A stretch of 21,127 nt of DNA from Haplomitrium mnioides (taxonomy: Eukaryota > Marchantiophyta > Haplomitriopsida > Calobryales): NCBI GenBank assembly GCA_049999725.1, contig JBNGIS010002056.1, positions 1 through 21,127 of the forward strand, given 5' to 3'. The position numbers and the translations under genes are program-made. Positions 9,193 through 18,982 of this stretch are shown piece after piece. The stretch's first letter is position 1, and every line of letters starts with the position of its first letter. The notes under the pieces were generated by a model, which saw only the letters and a list, made by a program, of their open reading frames with translations, ran no database searches and was not told where the DNA came from.

Positions 9193-10452
9193 GGCAGCAG
9201 CAGAGAGGAGGCTGCCGTGTTCCTCAAAAAGGTGAGACCATACCTCTTGATTAAAGGTATATTACACAAGAGAGGTTATGATGGGATGATAAGATGCTGC
9301 CTAGAGCGGGATTAGTCCATAGTGGTAATGCAGGCGCTCCACAGAGAGGAGGTGGGAGGTCACTTTGATGCTGACACCACCATCAAGAAGGTCCTAGATG
9401 CAGAATATTGGTGGCCCACTTTGCACAAGGATGTGCATTTTTGGGTAGGAAGATGTGACGCATGCTAGGAGAGAGGGAGGCCTGCAGCAAACCAACATCA
9501 TCCTTTGGTACCCATCATCCCCTTGGCACCATTTGAAAAATGGGGGATCGACTCCATTGGTCCCATTGCACCTTCCACTCGAAAGGGCAATAGGTACATT
9601 CTGTTGGCCACAGATTATGCCACAAAGTGGGTGGAGGCTAGAGCAACTAGGAATGATGATGCTACGACAATGGGAGCCTTCCTATATGAGCAAATGTTCT
9701 ATAGGTTTGGGCCTCCTCTAGAGCTAGTCAGTGATCAGAGGACACACTTCATCAATCAGGTGATCAAAGACCTGACCAATCGATACCTGGTCAAGCACAA
9801 GAGGACCATAGCTTACCACCCCAAGGCTAATGGCCTAACAGAAAGGGCCAATTGAATCATGGGCAAAATACTCAACAAGAAAGTAGCAGCAAACAAAGCG
9901 GATTGGGACCTGAAGCTGCTCACTGCCACCCATGCCTACAATTTGGCTTACAAGACCACAACATAGTATAGTCCTTACTTTTTGGTCTTTGGACAATATG
10001 CCATGGTGCCAATGGAGTATGAGGTACCCACTAGGAGGATGCTAGAGCAAGGAAGAAGGGCTGAGGACCAGAGCAAAAGGGAGAGGCTCTATGAGTTGGA
10101 AAATTTGGAGGAGACTAGGGAGTTAGCCCAAGGGAGGTTGGAGCACCAACATGAGCTTAGAAAGAAACAACATGACAAGAAGCTCAAACCAGCTGACCTT
10201 TGGGAGGGGAACCTGGTGCTGTTGTATGACAGCAGGTTTGTGCATTTTCTTGGAAAATTGCACACAAGATGGATGGGGCCATTCATTCTGAAGAAGCTCC
10301 ACAGGAATGGGTCATCATAGCTGGAGATGCTAGAGGGTCACAAGTTCACTAACAGGGTGCACTTCGACAGGTTGAAGAGGTACAAAAACCAGGAGGAACC
10401 GAAAGAGGGCCCAACCGTGACCCCATCAAGGGTGCCCGTGCCCAGCAACTAG
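9193..10452 (+). pseudogene. Gypsy integrase with GPF/Y-type tail
   Basis: Frame unchanged. The zinc-binding HHCC part is seen as His at 9340 and 9361 and CDAC at 9454-9465. The catalytic core has Asp at 9550 (WGIDSIGP), Asp at 9733 (LVSDQRTHF) and Glu at 9841 (LTERAN), giving an exact D-X35-E spacing for the last pair. A coiled-coil-prone Glu/Arg stretch (about 10039-10190) leads to RWMGPFILKK, a GPF/Y module, and VHFDRLKRYK. I see no clear chromodomain, which fits a non-chromoviral (Tat-like) branch. In-frame stops lie at 9313, 9466, 9853, 9964 and 10318; the frame ends at TAG 10450. Confidence 0.88.
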
Positions 10453-10470
10453 AGGTAAGCTCTTATGTGG

Positions 10471-10490
10471 GTGTGTGTGTGTGTGTGTGT
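10471..10490. repeat. (GT)10 microsatellite
   Basis: Ten uninterrupted GT units just after the end of pol, followed by G/T-rich sequence. It lies in the untranslated stretch between pol and the polypurine tract. Confidence 0.95.
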
Positions 10491-10610
10491 TTTGTGGGGG
10501 GTGTTTTGTGGGGTTGTTTTGCATGAGTTACAGAATTCGAGCCATCGACCAATAGCAGAGGCACCCAACAATTGAGGGAGAAGAAGTGTGTTCGCAGAGA
10601 TGCTTCACAC

Positions 10611-10622
10611 TTGAAGGGGGAG
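10611..10622 (+). other. Candidate polypurine tract
   Basis: TTGAAGGGGGAG lies immediately before TTATGTCAGCC, where I place the start of the right LTR (TG at 10626). This is the usual place and form of the plus-strand primer in gypsy elements. The LTR start cannot be confirmed from the left copy because that copy is truncated. Confidence 0.6.
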
Positions 10623-11182
10623 TTATGTCAGCCAACAATTCAGGTACCTAAAGCAGAATTCAAGAAATCGAAAGCATCTCTTGCACAATGGCCCTTAGCA
10701 AGTGTGAAGGCCTCTCAAGAGCCACGAATTACTCTCAAACAGCTAATAAGAGCAAGGCGCATGATTCCTAGGAGGAAAACATGATCATGGCATAAGGATG
10801 AGAAGAGAACAATGATCGCCAGCCATGTGAGGGGTCCCATTTCAAAATCTGAAGCAGGCCAGCGAGAAGCTGTGGGCCTCAAGAGGATGCAGGGATCGAG
10901 GCTGAGCAGGGGAGAAGGGAATGCCCACTCCAGGCAAAGCGATCCGAGAAGGAAGAACGGATCCATAAGCAGAAATCCAAAGGCACTCAGAGGAGGCAGA
11001 TCACGAGCATGTCCTACAGCGGCCACCAATCGGGAAGCAAGGATCGGGGACGAAATGAGGAGGCAAGATGGTAACAAGGGCGAGCTAGGCCAGGGAAGGG
11101 GGACGCCTCGATCTTGCGAGCAAGAGCGCACCCTGCAAGGGCCGATCGAGCTCTCTCTTCGAATCTGCGGATCTTAGCGGAA

Positions 11183-12529
11183 ACGTGGAGTTCCCTGAAC
11201 GCCCCGCGAGATTCCACGGAAATGTGGCGTCTCCGGAATGATTCACGGGATTCCACAGAAGACGTGGCAACTTTAGGGAGCCCGAAGATCTACAGGAAGC
11301 TGCCTTCCTAAGTGGGACCCCACTTAACAGGGATCCGCGAAGAGTCCAACCAGAGAGTGAGGAGGAAGACCCAAAATTGTGACATATCGTGGGTCTGGCA
11401 GAAGGAAAACGGAAGAGTGCCAAAAGGGTGATTTATCGGAGATCTGAGTGGAAGAGGATCGAGGAAGCCAAAGGGGCGACTTAGTACAGATCCGATAGGA
11501 GGAAAAGCAAAGGAGAGCCGAAAGGAGGACAAATCACCGAATGGTCCGACAAAGAGCAAGTGGAGGCGAAAAGGCAACTTATTGGCAATCCGGTCCAACA
11601 AAGAGCGGTAGTGCTGAAATGGTGATCCATCACGAATCGTCCAATGGGAAGAAGGCTGAGCTAGAAGGGCGATATGGCATCAATCCGGTTGGGAGAAACG
11701 AGGGGTACACCAAAAAGGCGATGCATTGACAAATCGGGGAGCAAGATGAAGTCGGCCGAAAAATCAAGTTAACGCAGGTGCAACCAACAGAGGAGCAAGC
11801 GGCGCCAAAAGGGTGATTCTTTGTAGCTTTGGCATGACCAAGGGAGAAAGTTTGATGGAGTATGGCCGCAACATCCAAAAGTTTGACAAAGTGGCGAATG
11901 GTCCAAAAGGGTCTTGTAGTTCTTATATCGAGCTTTTGGAAAAGTTAACGAAGAGAGCCTTGAGCACGCGCATAGTTCTTATTTCGAAGGAATGATGAAA
12001 TAGTGACATCGACACCAGTTCTTACTCGGCAAGCAAAGGGAGTCCGCAGAGGTTCTTCGGATGACGTGGCGAGCGCACGGAGTCCGCAGCGGTTCTTTGG
12101 ATGATGTGGCGAGCGCACAGAGTCCACGGAGCATTTTGGAAACGTGGATGAAGGAGAGGGAAGTCCACGGGTCAACTTTGGAAGAGGGGTTAGCGCGACG
12201 GTCCGCCTACCCTCTTGCGGGGCGGCGTCGGGCAGCGGCCTTTGGACGATGTGGCACTTTGAGATGCGAGGAGGGGATTTTGTGGGTCAACTTCGGAAGG
12301 AAGTCAGTCAACGATTCACCTACCCCTTTGTGGGGCGGCGTCGAACGACGTCTTTTGGATGACATAGCGACTCGGTGAGCCTCAAGCAAAGTTAGAAGAC
12401 ACGCCGCAGCAGGTGAGAGCTTATCGGACCTCGGGCCGCGAGCAAGTCAACTTCGGAAGGGAGGGTTAGCACAACGGTCAGCTTGCCTTCTTGCAAGGCA
12501 GCGTTGGACGGCGGTGCAGCGGATGATGT
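11183..12529 (+). promoter_or_regulatory. Partly decayed ACGTGG array in the right LTR
   Basis: Counterparts of the left-LTR array: ACGTGG is intact at about 11183, 11262, 12064 and 12142, while the units near 11222, 12104, 12249 and 12526 read ATGTGG. Each loss is a C-to-T change at the CpG, as expected for a methylated site. Protein binding is inferred only from the ACGT core. Confidence 0.4.
12041..12120 (+). repeat. 40-bp tandem duplication, right LTR only
   Basis: Units 12041-12080 and 12081-12120 both begin AGTCCGCAG and contain a GGATGAYGTGGCGAGCGCA block; they differ at four sites. The left LTR has a single unit (2601-2640). This adds one ACGTGG-type site to the right LTR and explains most of its extra length. 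The duplication probably arose after insertion or differed in the parent template. Confidence 0.85.
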
Positions 12530-13969
12530 GGCGCGTAGAGGACGACTTGGGATCTGTGGAGGAATCTTTGGAGATTCTGTGGATTGGGTTCCGCGGAGCG
12601 CTTTGGAACTCTGTTCCGAAGAACCCTTTGGACTTAGCTCTACGGGAATCTGTAGAATCTCGACCTGCGAGATTCCTTGAACTCACTGTTACATTACCAT
12701 TGTACTTGGATCTTCCTAACTGCCCGACAAGACACGAGGCGCCTTCTCCCATTCTATTGTAATGGGAATAACAACCGCAGGAGACACACGTCATCACCTC
12801 CTATCCCGAGCCAACGGGACTAGTGACTATTCATCGGATCGGGCTCGCGAGATCAGCGTGTAGAGGGGGGCGGGTATACCTCGATGGCCTTCGAATTCAT
12901 TCGAGTTGATGCACGGGCGATTGCAGGAAGCGACAACGACTACAAGACAAGGAAATCGTGCATGGTAAGGCATGAGTGAGGATTCAGTGAGGAGCTATAT
13001 GAAGCGGGTGTACTAGCTCCAAAGGGCCAGGGGGATTCGGAGGTGGATTGGAGGGGCGCCAAGAATCGTAGAGTGAGGAGCTTTGGATGCTCGGGCGATC
13101 CATGTGAACTCGTCCTTGTTGGTGGATCAAAGCGGAGGTAGACCGATACGATAGTTTGAAGGGGTTCTGGCCTACTGAGATCTAAGGAGAGGCTGCCAAG
13201 TGAGGAGCTTGGAGTCAACTCGGCATTTCCTTGTGCAAGTGCATCAGCTCAGGGTGTTCGGAGTACACTCTGGTGTGATTTTTCAAGTGAAGCTGAGAGT
13301 AGGGGGCTGCGTTAGTGCCTACGTACTGGGTGGGATGACTCGTCGAGGCTCGGGGGTGGAGTGAGCTACTTGCAGTAGGGAAGACTATCTCCCAGAGGTA
13401 GGAGTGAAAGAAATCCTCTTCAGATCTTGAGGAAGTAAATCCATGGCTTCTAGCGATGGAAGTAGAAAACTATCTGGAGAGCATAGTGTGTGGGTAAGTT
13501 GTTGGAAGGTTGGGATGGAGGTTGTAAGGCAGCAAGGATTCAAAAGAGAGGTAACAGTTGGTGGAAGCCCAGAGGGCCTTCAAGGACTTTGTTTCTCTTG
13601 CAAATATTGTATAAAGTGTTTGTGTATATGTGTAGTTAGATTTCCATTTTGCAAGTTTGTTCTAGAGATTCATTAGGTTAGGAGGCGTGAGACCAGTTGA
13701 GCAGACCCTGGGACAGATCTGAAGGGGGAGTCCAATCCTTTGACACAGTTTTGATAGCCTGGGGGTGAATGCTCTCTACCTCTGATCCTGTAGGATAGTT
13801 TAGGAGTTGGATCATATTCGGATAACTAGGAAAATTAGTTGTATCAATCCTGTGACAACCTTGAGAGGGGGAGTCCAGTCCTATTTTGTTGAACATTGGT
13901 GCAGGTCACAGCACCCATTCTACCCCAAACACAAATAAGGTGGCAGGGTCTAAGTCATTGGGTTCTTTG

Positions 13970-13975
13970 AATAAA
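13970..13975 (+). terminator. Candidate LTR polyadenylation signal
   Basis: AATAAA in TTTGAATAAAGTGG, about 360 bp after the candidate TATA box and 260 bp before the LTR end. The left LTR reads AATAAT here (4478-4483). Placement suits an R-region signal, but this is inferred. Confidence 0.35.
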
Positions 13976-14233
13976 GTGGAAGAATTACACGCAGCACAGC
14001 TGAGGGGGATAATGAATGTAGACCTAGTGATGTTTGAATAACTTACTTGAGTGCAACCAGAAGAGAGTGAGTGGTGTGTTAAAGGCTGGAAAGGAAAGGG
14101 AGAATCCTTAGAGCCTGAAAGTGGTAACTAGCAAGGAGCCATCTCAGAAAAGAACCTGAAAGCCCACAATTTGTCCTCTCTTACCTCCAAAGAGGTGACT
14201 GAGAAGGTTAAGGCCTGGAACAGAGGAGCAACA

Positions 14234-14774
14234 CATTGAAAGCATGGAACAAAAGTGATAAGAAGGTGATGTTTTTGATTTCACAGAATGTGTCAAATAG
14301 TATGGTTGAACGTATACAAGATTTGGAGTGTGGAAAATATGTATGGGATATGTTAAAAAGGCTCTACAGTACAAACACTAGAGCTAGGAAGATCAATTGA
14401 AGAATGAGTTGAATAACACAAAGAATTAATGCAACATGTCTGTGAATGATTATGTCTTGAAGATAAAAGAGACATCAGATGCATTGAGATCTATTGGAGT
14501 AGTTACAAAGGATGATGATTTAGTGTCTGCAATACTAAATGGTTTGAAGGATGATGACAAGTGGAAACCATTTGCCACTTCTGTATATGTTTGAGAAAGT
14601 CTTTCAGATTTTGATGAGCTAGTCTTCTTGATGATTGTAGAGGAGAGGAACATTGGAGGGCTCACTTCAGATAAGGGTTCTAATGAGCAAGCACAAGGCT
14701 TCTACTCAAGATATGGTAGAGGCAGTGGAAGATCCCAGAAAGGACGTGGTGAAGGTAGAGGTCATGTGCAATAT
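14234..14774 (+). pseudogene. gag: Copia gag fragment
   Basis: The frame is open from the junction: TLKAWNKSDKKVMFL, LISQNVSNSMVERI, KYVWDMLKRLY, which is the UBN2/gag-polypeptide pattern of copia elements. A one-base loss near 14395 moves it from frame 1 to frame 3, which goes on with MSVNDYVLKIKETSDAL, LVSAILNGL and DFDELVFLMIVEERN. In-frame stops are at 14427 (TAA) and 14592 (TGA). An Arg/Gly-rich stretch (GRGSGRSQKGRGEGRG) ends the fragment just where a CCHC knuckle would be expected, but the knuckle is missing because of a deletion at about 14771-14780. The N-terminal third of gag is absent. Confidence 0.8.
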
Positions 14775-15278
14775 GTGAAGAGGCAATTCACATGTAGATA
14801 TACTCCACAATAGAATAGAGTAGCAGAGAGAAAGAATAGGCATATAGCAAAAATTACTCATGCCTTGATTAATAAGAAGGACATGCCAAAATACTATTTG
14901 GCAGAGGTTGTACATATAGCTGTATATATTATGAATATGACTCCTACTACATGAATACATGATATTACTCCAGAAGAAAGATTCACATGTATAAAAAGTG
15001 ATGTATCTCACTTGAAGATATTTGGATGTATTACGTATGTACAAATACCATATAAGCTAAGTACTAAGCTAGATCCTAAAGCAAAGAAGTGTATTTTCAT
15101 TGGGTATTCTTTGGAGCAAAAAGGATATTGTTGTTACAACCATGTAACACGCAAAATCAGAGTAACTAGAGATGTTGTATTTGATGAGTTGAATAGTTGG
15201 TCTGATGTAGAAAAAGTTGTGAGGACTAATATGAAGAAAGAAGAAGTGCATAAAAAGTTAGGAAAACAAGAACTGTGA
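14775..15278 (+). pseudogene. Copia integrase, C-terminal part
   Basis: Fused in frame 3 to gag. It begins at KRQFTCRYTPQ, stop (TAG 14811), NRVAERKNRHI, which is the end of the integrase core including the catalytic Glu of the DDE set. IFGCITYVQIP, KLDPKAKKCIFIGYS and GYCCYNHVTRKIRVTRDVVFDE follow, the usual end of copia integrase. Stops at 14811 and 14952 (TGA) fit single transitions. The gag knuckle, protease, GAG-pre-integrase zinc part and the two core Asp residues are all missing, so roughly 1.5 kb or more appears deleted at the junction. Confidence 0.85.
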
Positions 15279-15745
15279 TCACAAATTTTGAGTGGACTAG
15301 GAGAGAGTTCAAACACTTTGTCTAAGAGTGTTAACCTATAGTCAGGAAGATTGAGGTCAGGTTCAACAAATGTATCAATTGGAAGTGCTTAAAGTAAGAC
15401 AAGTTCAGGACAGGAAAGAAAAAGGTGGATCAGCAAATGGATGCAAGTCACTCAAGTGAGGTGAAAACTTGGATGAAGAGGTTGGTATACCCACTTTGCA
15501 AATACCTAGTGTGCAAAAGATGCAGGATGAGGTACGCAGGTCTACACGTATAAAGTACCCAATAAGGATGAGTTATGATAGCTTTTCTACTTGTCATTTT
15601 GCATATATGGTTAAAGTTATATAGGATATAGAACCCAATTGTTATGGGGATACAATTTGCATACCAGAATAGGAGATAGTTATGGATGAAGAAGTGAATG
15701 CACTTGATGAGAATGAGACTTGGAAGCTAACACCATTACATAAAA
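15279..15745 (+). pseudogene. Copia linker between integrase and RT, decayed
   Basis: No long frame survives. From about 15476 frame 1 shows IPTLQIPSVQKMQDEVRRSTR, with the RRSTR motif typical of the copia linker, then YPIRMSYDSF and VMDEEVNALDENETWKLTPL, the lead-in to RT. Stops lie at 15622 and 15670. The frame changes between 15279 and 15476 and again near 15750, where RT continues in frame 2. Confidence 0.7.
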
Positions 15746-17166
15746 GTGATTGGTTGTAGGTGGGTTTACAAAATAAATCATAATGCAGATGGCTTGATAA
15801 GTAGGTACAAGGCTAGACTAGTAGCCAAAGGGTATGCTCAGACATATGGTATAGATTTTGATGAAACATTCATCCAGGTTGCAAAGATGTCTACTGTAAG
15901 AACTGTAATTGCTATGGCTGCTACAAAGAGATGGGATTTATATTAAATAGATGTAAAGAATGCATTTTTGAATAAAGAGTTACATGAAGAAGTGTATATG
16001 GAGCAGCCACATGGATATGTACACCATGAGTTTTCAAATTATGTATGTAAGTTGAAGAAATCTTTATACATATTAAAGTAAGCACCTTGAGCTTGGATAG
16101 ATAGAATAAGCAAGTTTTTGCAGAGTATTGGATTTGTGATCAGCAAGGCAGACTACTCTATACATGTGCACAAAACAAATACAGGTTTGGTCATCATAGT
16201 GATCTCTATTGATGATTTGATTATTACAAGTGATGAAAATGTGCAAATTGCAAATGTTAAGAAGAGGCTTGGAGCCGAATTTGATATGAAAGACTTGGGA
16301 GAATTGATGTACTTCTTGGGCATAGAAGTAATAAGAACACCGCAAGGTATTTGGTTACTACAATGGAAGTATGTTTTGGGCAAGTTACAAAAATATGGTA
16401 TGATGGTATGTAAGCCTATATCTACTCCACTTGAGCAGAATGCAAAGTTAAGAGCTGATTTGGGAGATGAATTGGAAGATCCATTCATGTATTGGAAAAT
16501 GATTGAAACTTTGACTTGTGCGACCATGACAAGACCAGACATGTCTCATGATGTGGGAATACTTATTAAGTTCATGCAAGTGCCACAAAAGCCACATTTA
16601 GATGCGGCAAGGAGAGCATTTGGTTATTCAAAAGGCACACTAAGTTATGGTTTATTTTATGCATATGGAGCTGAAGTAAAACTATTTGGATATACTAATG
16701 CAGATTGGACCAGATATACATATGACAAGAGATCTACAAGTGGTTATGTTTTGAGTATTGGAGATGCTGCAATGAGTTGGAGTAGTAAGAAGCAACCAAC
16801 AATTGCTTTGTCAAGCACAGAGACAGAGTATAGAAGGGCAGTGATGGCTGCATGTGAGATAGCTTGGTTATGCAAGCTATTGTCTGATTTAGGACATGAT
16901 GTACAAGAGCTTGTGACTTTGCATTGCAAAAACATAGGCAATATACAACTAGCAAACAATTTGATGTTTCATGCAAGGACCAAACACATTGAGGTTCATT
17001 ACCATTACATACAAGAGAAGGTACTTAAAGGTGAGGCTGATATGGTGTAAGTGAATACACATGAGCAAGTAGCTGATATTTTTACAAAGTCAATAGGTGC
17101 AGAGAAGCAACACAAGTTTTGAACTATGAGAGGAGTGCTTGACATTGGCTTGAGCTTGAGTGGGAG
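15746..17166 (+). pseudogene. Copia reverse transcriptase and RNase H
   Basis: Frame 2 throughout. [45 protein letters not shown] (first Asp), and the catalytic box ISIDDLIITS with Asp pair at 16211-16216 (usually YVDD, here SIDD). RNase H: TNADWTRYTYDKRSTSGY, ALSSTETEYRRAVMAACE, TKHIEVHYHYIQEKV and ADIFTKS. The third acidic site reads HCKNIGN in place of the usual C-D-N, so that Asp looks lost. Stops are at 15944, 16079, 16088, 17048 and 17120; 16091-17047 is an open stretch of about 319 codons. Point decay is light here compared with the gypsy element. Confidence 0.9.
17157..17166 (+). other. Copia polypurine tract
   Basis: GAGTGGGAG directly precedes TGTTGAAATAC, a standard copia polypurine tract to LTR junction. 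Confidence 0.65.
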
Positions 17167-17437
17167 TGTTGAAATACTAAGCTTGATACATAACCCGCTA
17201 GGATGATGAGTAGACTTTGATTATATGTCAATACATATTGAACCTTTTCAGGGTTAAGTTATTTAAGTTGATGTAGGGTAAGTTTAGGTTAATACAAGGT
17301 ATATAGAGAAAGAGAAGAAGGAAAGATTGTAGAGAGAGTTAGCCCTACCAGCCTCTTCCCTTTTGTAAATCCATGTGGTTGATTATACGATCTCTCTCAT
17401 ATTGCCTCCAATGAATTGTCTCCTCGATTTCTTTACA
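17167..17437 (+). repeat. Copia 3' LTR, about 271 bp
   Basis: Starts TGTTGAAATAC after the polypurine tract and most likely ends at TTTCTTTACA (17437), giving a TGT...ACA pair. A TATATAG box lies near 17299. The size is normal for plant copia LTRs. The end is a best guess because no second LTR is present for comparison. Confidence 0.65.
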
Positions 17438-17458
17438 TGATCAGAAGGCTAAATGTGA

Positions 17459-17839
17459 ACATTTGGTAAAGAAATTGAAGTGGTACTTGCTATGAGGACA
17501 AGAAAAATTGTGATATGCTAATGTCCAAATGAAGAGCAGAATGTTGATACCTCTACGTTCGTGAAGTTGGAGATGTGGGACAAAACAAAATGTGACCATC
17601 AATTCTGTTTCATCAAGAAATTTGAAGAAGGTTTGGAACTACAAAACGAAATCAAAAGGAAAAAAGATAAGTTCAAAGAGCATGATAGAAGGGATGCTAG
17701 AAGGTGACTTGAAGGATTAATTGGTAGCAAAGAAAGGATCGACCTCCTATATAGTCTTTATAAAGGGTCTGAGTTGTCAACATTCTACTCCAAAGTCTTT
17801 GCGACTGTCTTAATGCTCATTTTTGAGAGTGCAACCTAG
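17459..17839 (+). pseudogene. Possible host-gene 3' exon remnant
   Basis: I do not recognise this gene. Frame 2 runs about 127 codons with stops only at 17519 (TAA) and 17705 (TGA), in AT-rich DNA where stops should be common. The product is charged and coiled-coil-prone: KCDHQFCFIKKFEEG, LQNEIKRKKDKFKEHDRRD, then LIGSKERIDLLYSLYKGSEL and a hydrophobic end. It ends at TAG 17837 and is followed 74 bp later by AATAAA in T-rich sequence, as a plant 3' UTR would be. The copia 3' LTR ends 22 bp upstream, so the rest of a gene may lie beyond the insertion. It could be chance or a fragment of another element. Confidence 0.35.
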
Positions 17840-17910
17840 TTAGTACAATTTTTATATGTGGTCTTGTATATTCATCCTTGTGTATTTGTGTTTGTTCTGC
17901 CCGATTAGTG

Positions 17911-17916
17911 AATAAA
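17911..17916 (+). terminator. AATAAA polyadenylation-like signal
   Basis: AATAAA followed by TTTTTT-type sequence and preceded by a T/G-rich stretch (TTGTGTATTTGTGTTTGTT), the usual make-up of a plant 3' end region. It supports but does not prove the remnant just upstream. Confidence 0.35.
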
Positions 17917-18982
17917 GTTTTTTAGTGTAAGAATATCTAGATTCAGATGTGTGTAGTATCTATTTAAACATAGTGATGTTGAGGTTAGAAAAAGAAGGCT
18001 GCCATAAAAAATAAGGGCCTACCTCTTTCTTTTATGTTTGTTCCTTCTTCCTATATGCTCAATGTTAACATCTAGAGCATAAACAAGGGACTTTGTATGA
18101 TAAAAAAGAAGTCAAGCTTTGAGTTGTGTAAGTTCTCTTAGTTGTGTTTGTAAGTGCTTCTTTTGTATCATATGGGTTCCAGTCTAAGGTGCACCAATGG
18201 TTTCGTTTCAATGGATTTGGTTAGTTGAATATTGGTTAGCTAATAGATTCTTAAGAGTATAGACCAGTGAGTTCTGAGAATGTGTATCGCTCTATATTAA
18301 TCAAGAGTTCATACTTGTCCAATCGGTTGTTGTCGATTATGTATTCACATTCCTCACAATCAAATCACATCCTCGTGATATATCTCACATTCCTATGTGC
18401 CAATGCTTACCTTTCCCTTTGTTTGTTCCTGACTTCTCCAACTGGATGCATCTTAGAGGTTATTTCATTATCCGGTGTAACAGTTCAGGTTCTCCTCAAA
18501 AGTGATACAAGGTTGTCCATGGTATAATCAAAGTATTCCCTTTAGTTTTGATTGTCCTACATTATTCAAGTCAAGTTGAGATAGTGGTCCATGTTGTTGC
18601 CAATGTATGGGACTGAAAATTGTCCGCCGTCCTAAGTCCAGAGTTGTCATCGTTATCGTACCATTCTCTTGTCAATTGTCGGGTTCTTCCTTAATTAGAT
18701 GCTACAATTTTCTAGTTTTTGGATATTTTGTTGCAGCTATTGTTTGTAGCTAGTTTTCAGATTCGTTATCATCGATTGTTGGTAAGTAACTGGCTCTGAC
18801 AAATCCTCTCTTTTTGTTTTGAAAAGCATACTTTTGATATTGCCGTTTCCTTCTCTTTTGGATCTCTCTCGTAACCAGCTCATGCTTGTATTGATTGGTC
18901 CCCACTTTTTGGCCTTTGGTCTTGAAACCATCCTACCATTCCACTAGTTCTTCAATGTTGTGAGAACCCCATGATGCCGCAC
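17917..18982. other. Non-coding stretch, nothing recognised
   Basis: AT-rich sequence without an open frame above 90 codons or any known motif. No repeat partner found elsewhere in the window by eye. Confidence 0.5.

Larger units (their letters stand above)
1598..14233 (+). mobile_element. Ty3/gypsy (Tat-like) LTR retrotransposon, decayed, 5' truncated
   Basis: Two directly repeated ~3.2-kb blocks (1598-4741 and 11038-14233) bracket a gag-pol region with domains in the order gag, protease, RT, RNase H, integrase, which is the Ty3/gypsy order. A PBS-like TGG site follows the left repeat and a polypurine tract precedes the right one. The right LTR continues ~410 bp further upstream (to about 10623) than the left copy matches, so the left LTR has lost its 5' part. 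The LTRs differ at many sites by eye, mostly transitions, plus a 40-bp tandem duplication in the right copy, so the insertion is old. The Tat-like placement rests on the DGGAG-type protease and the long LTR; a tree of the RT would settle it. Confidence 0.88.
10623..14233 (+). repeat. Right LTR of the gypsy element, about 3.6 kb
   Basis: From 11038 it matches the left LTR to its end at GAGGAGCAACA (14233). The part from about 10623 to 11037 has no left counterpart and is assigned to the LTR because it lies after the polypurine tract. An LTR this long is at the high end for plant gypsy elements. It differs from the left copy by many transitions, small indels and a 40-bp duplication. No coding capacity is kept in frame between the two LTRs. 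Confidence 0.8.
14234..17437 (+). mobile_element. Ty1/copia retrotransposon, 5' part missing, internal deletion
   Basis: Order is gag, (deletion), integrase end, RT, RNase H, polypurine tract, 3' LTR. Integrase before RT is the copia order. The element starts inside gag exactly where the gypsy right LTR ends, so the gypsy element most likely inserted here. The 5' LTR, PBS and first part of gag are not found to the left of the gypsy element, whose left end is itself truncated. Base composition is clearly more AT-rich than the gypsy LTRs. Confidence 0.88.

Noticed and set aside
10471-10510. GT tract as a regulatory element
   Set aside because: A plain microsatellite; nothing beyond its presence supports a function.
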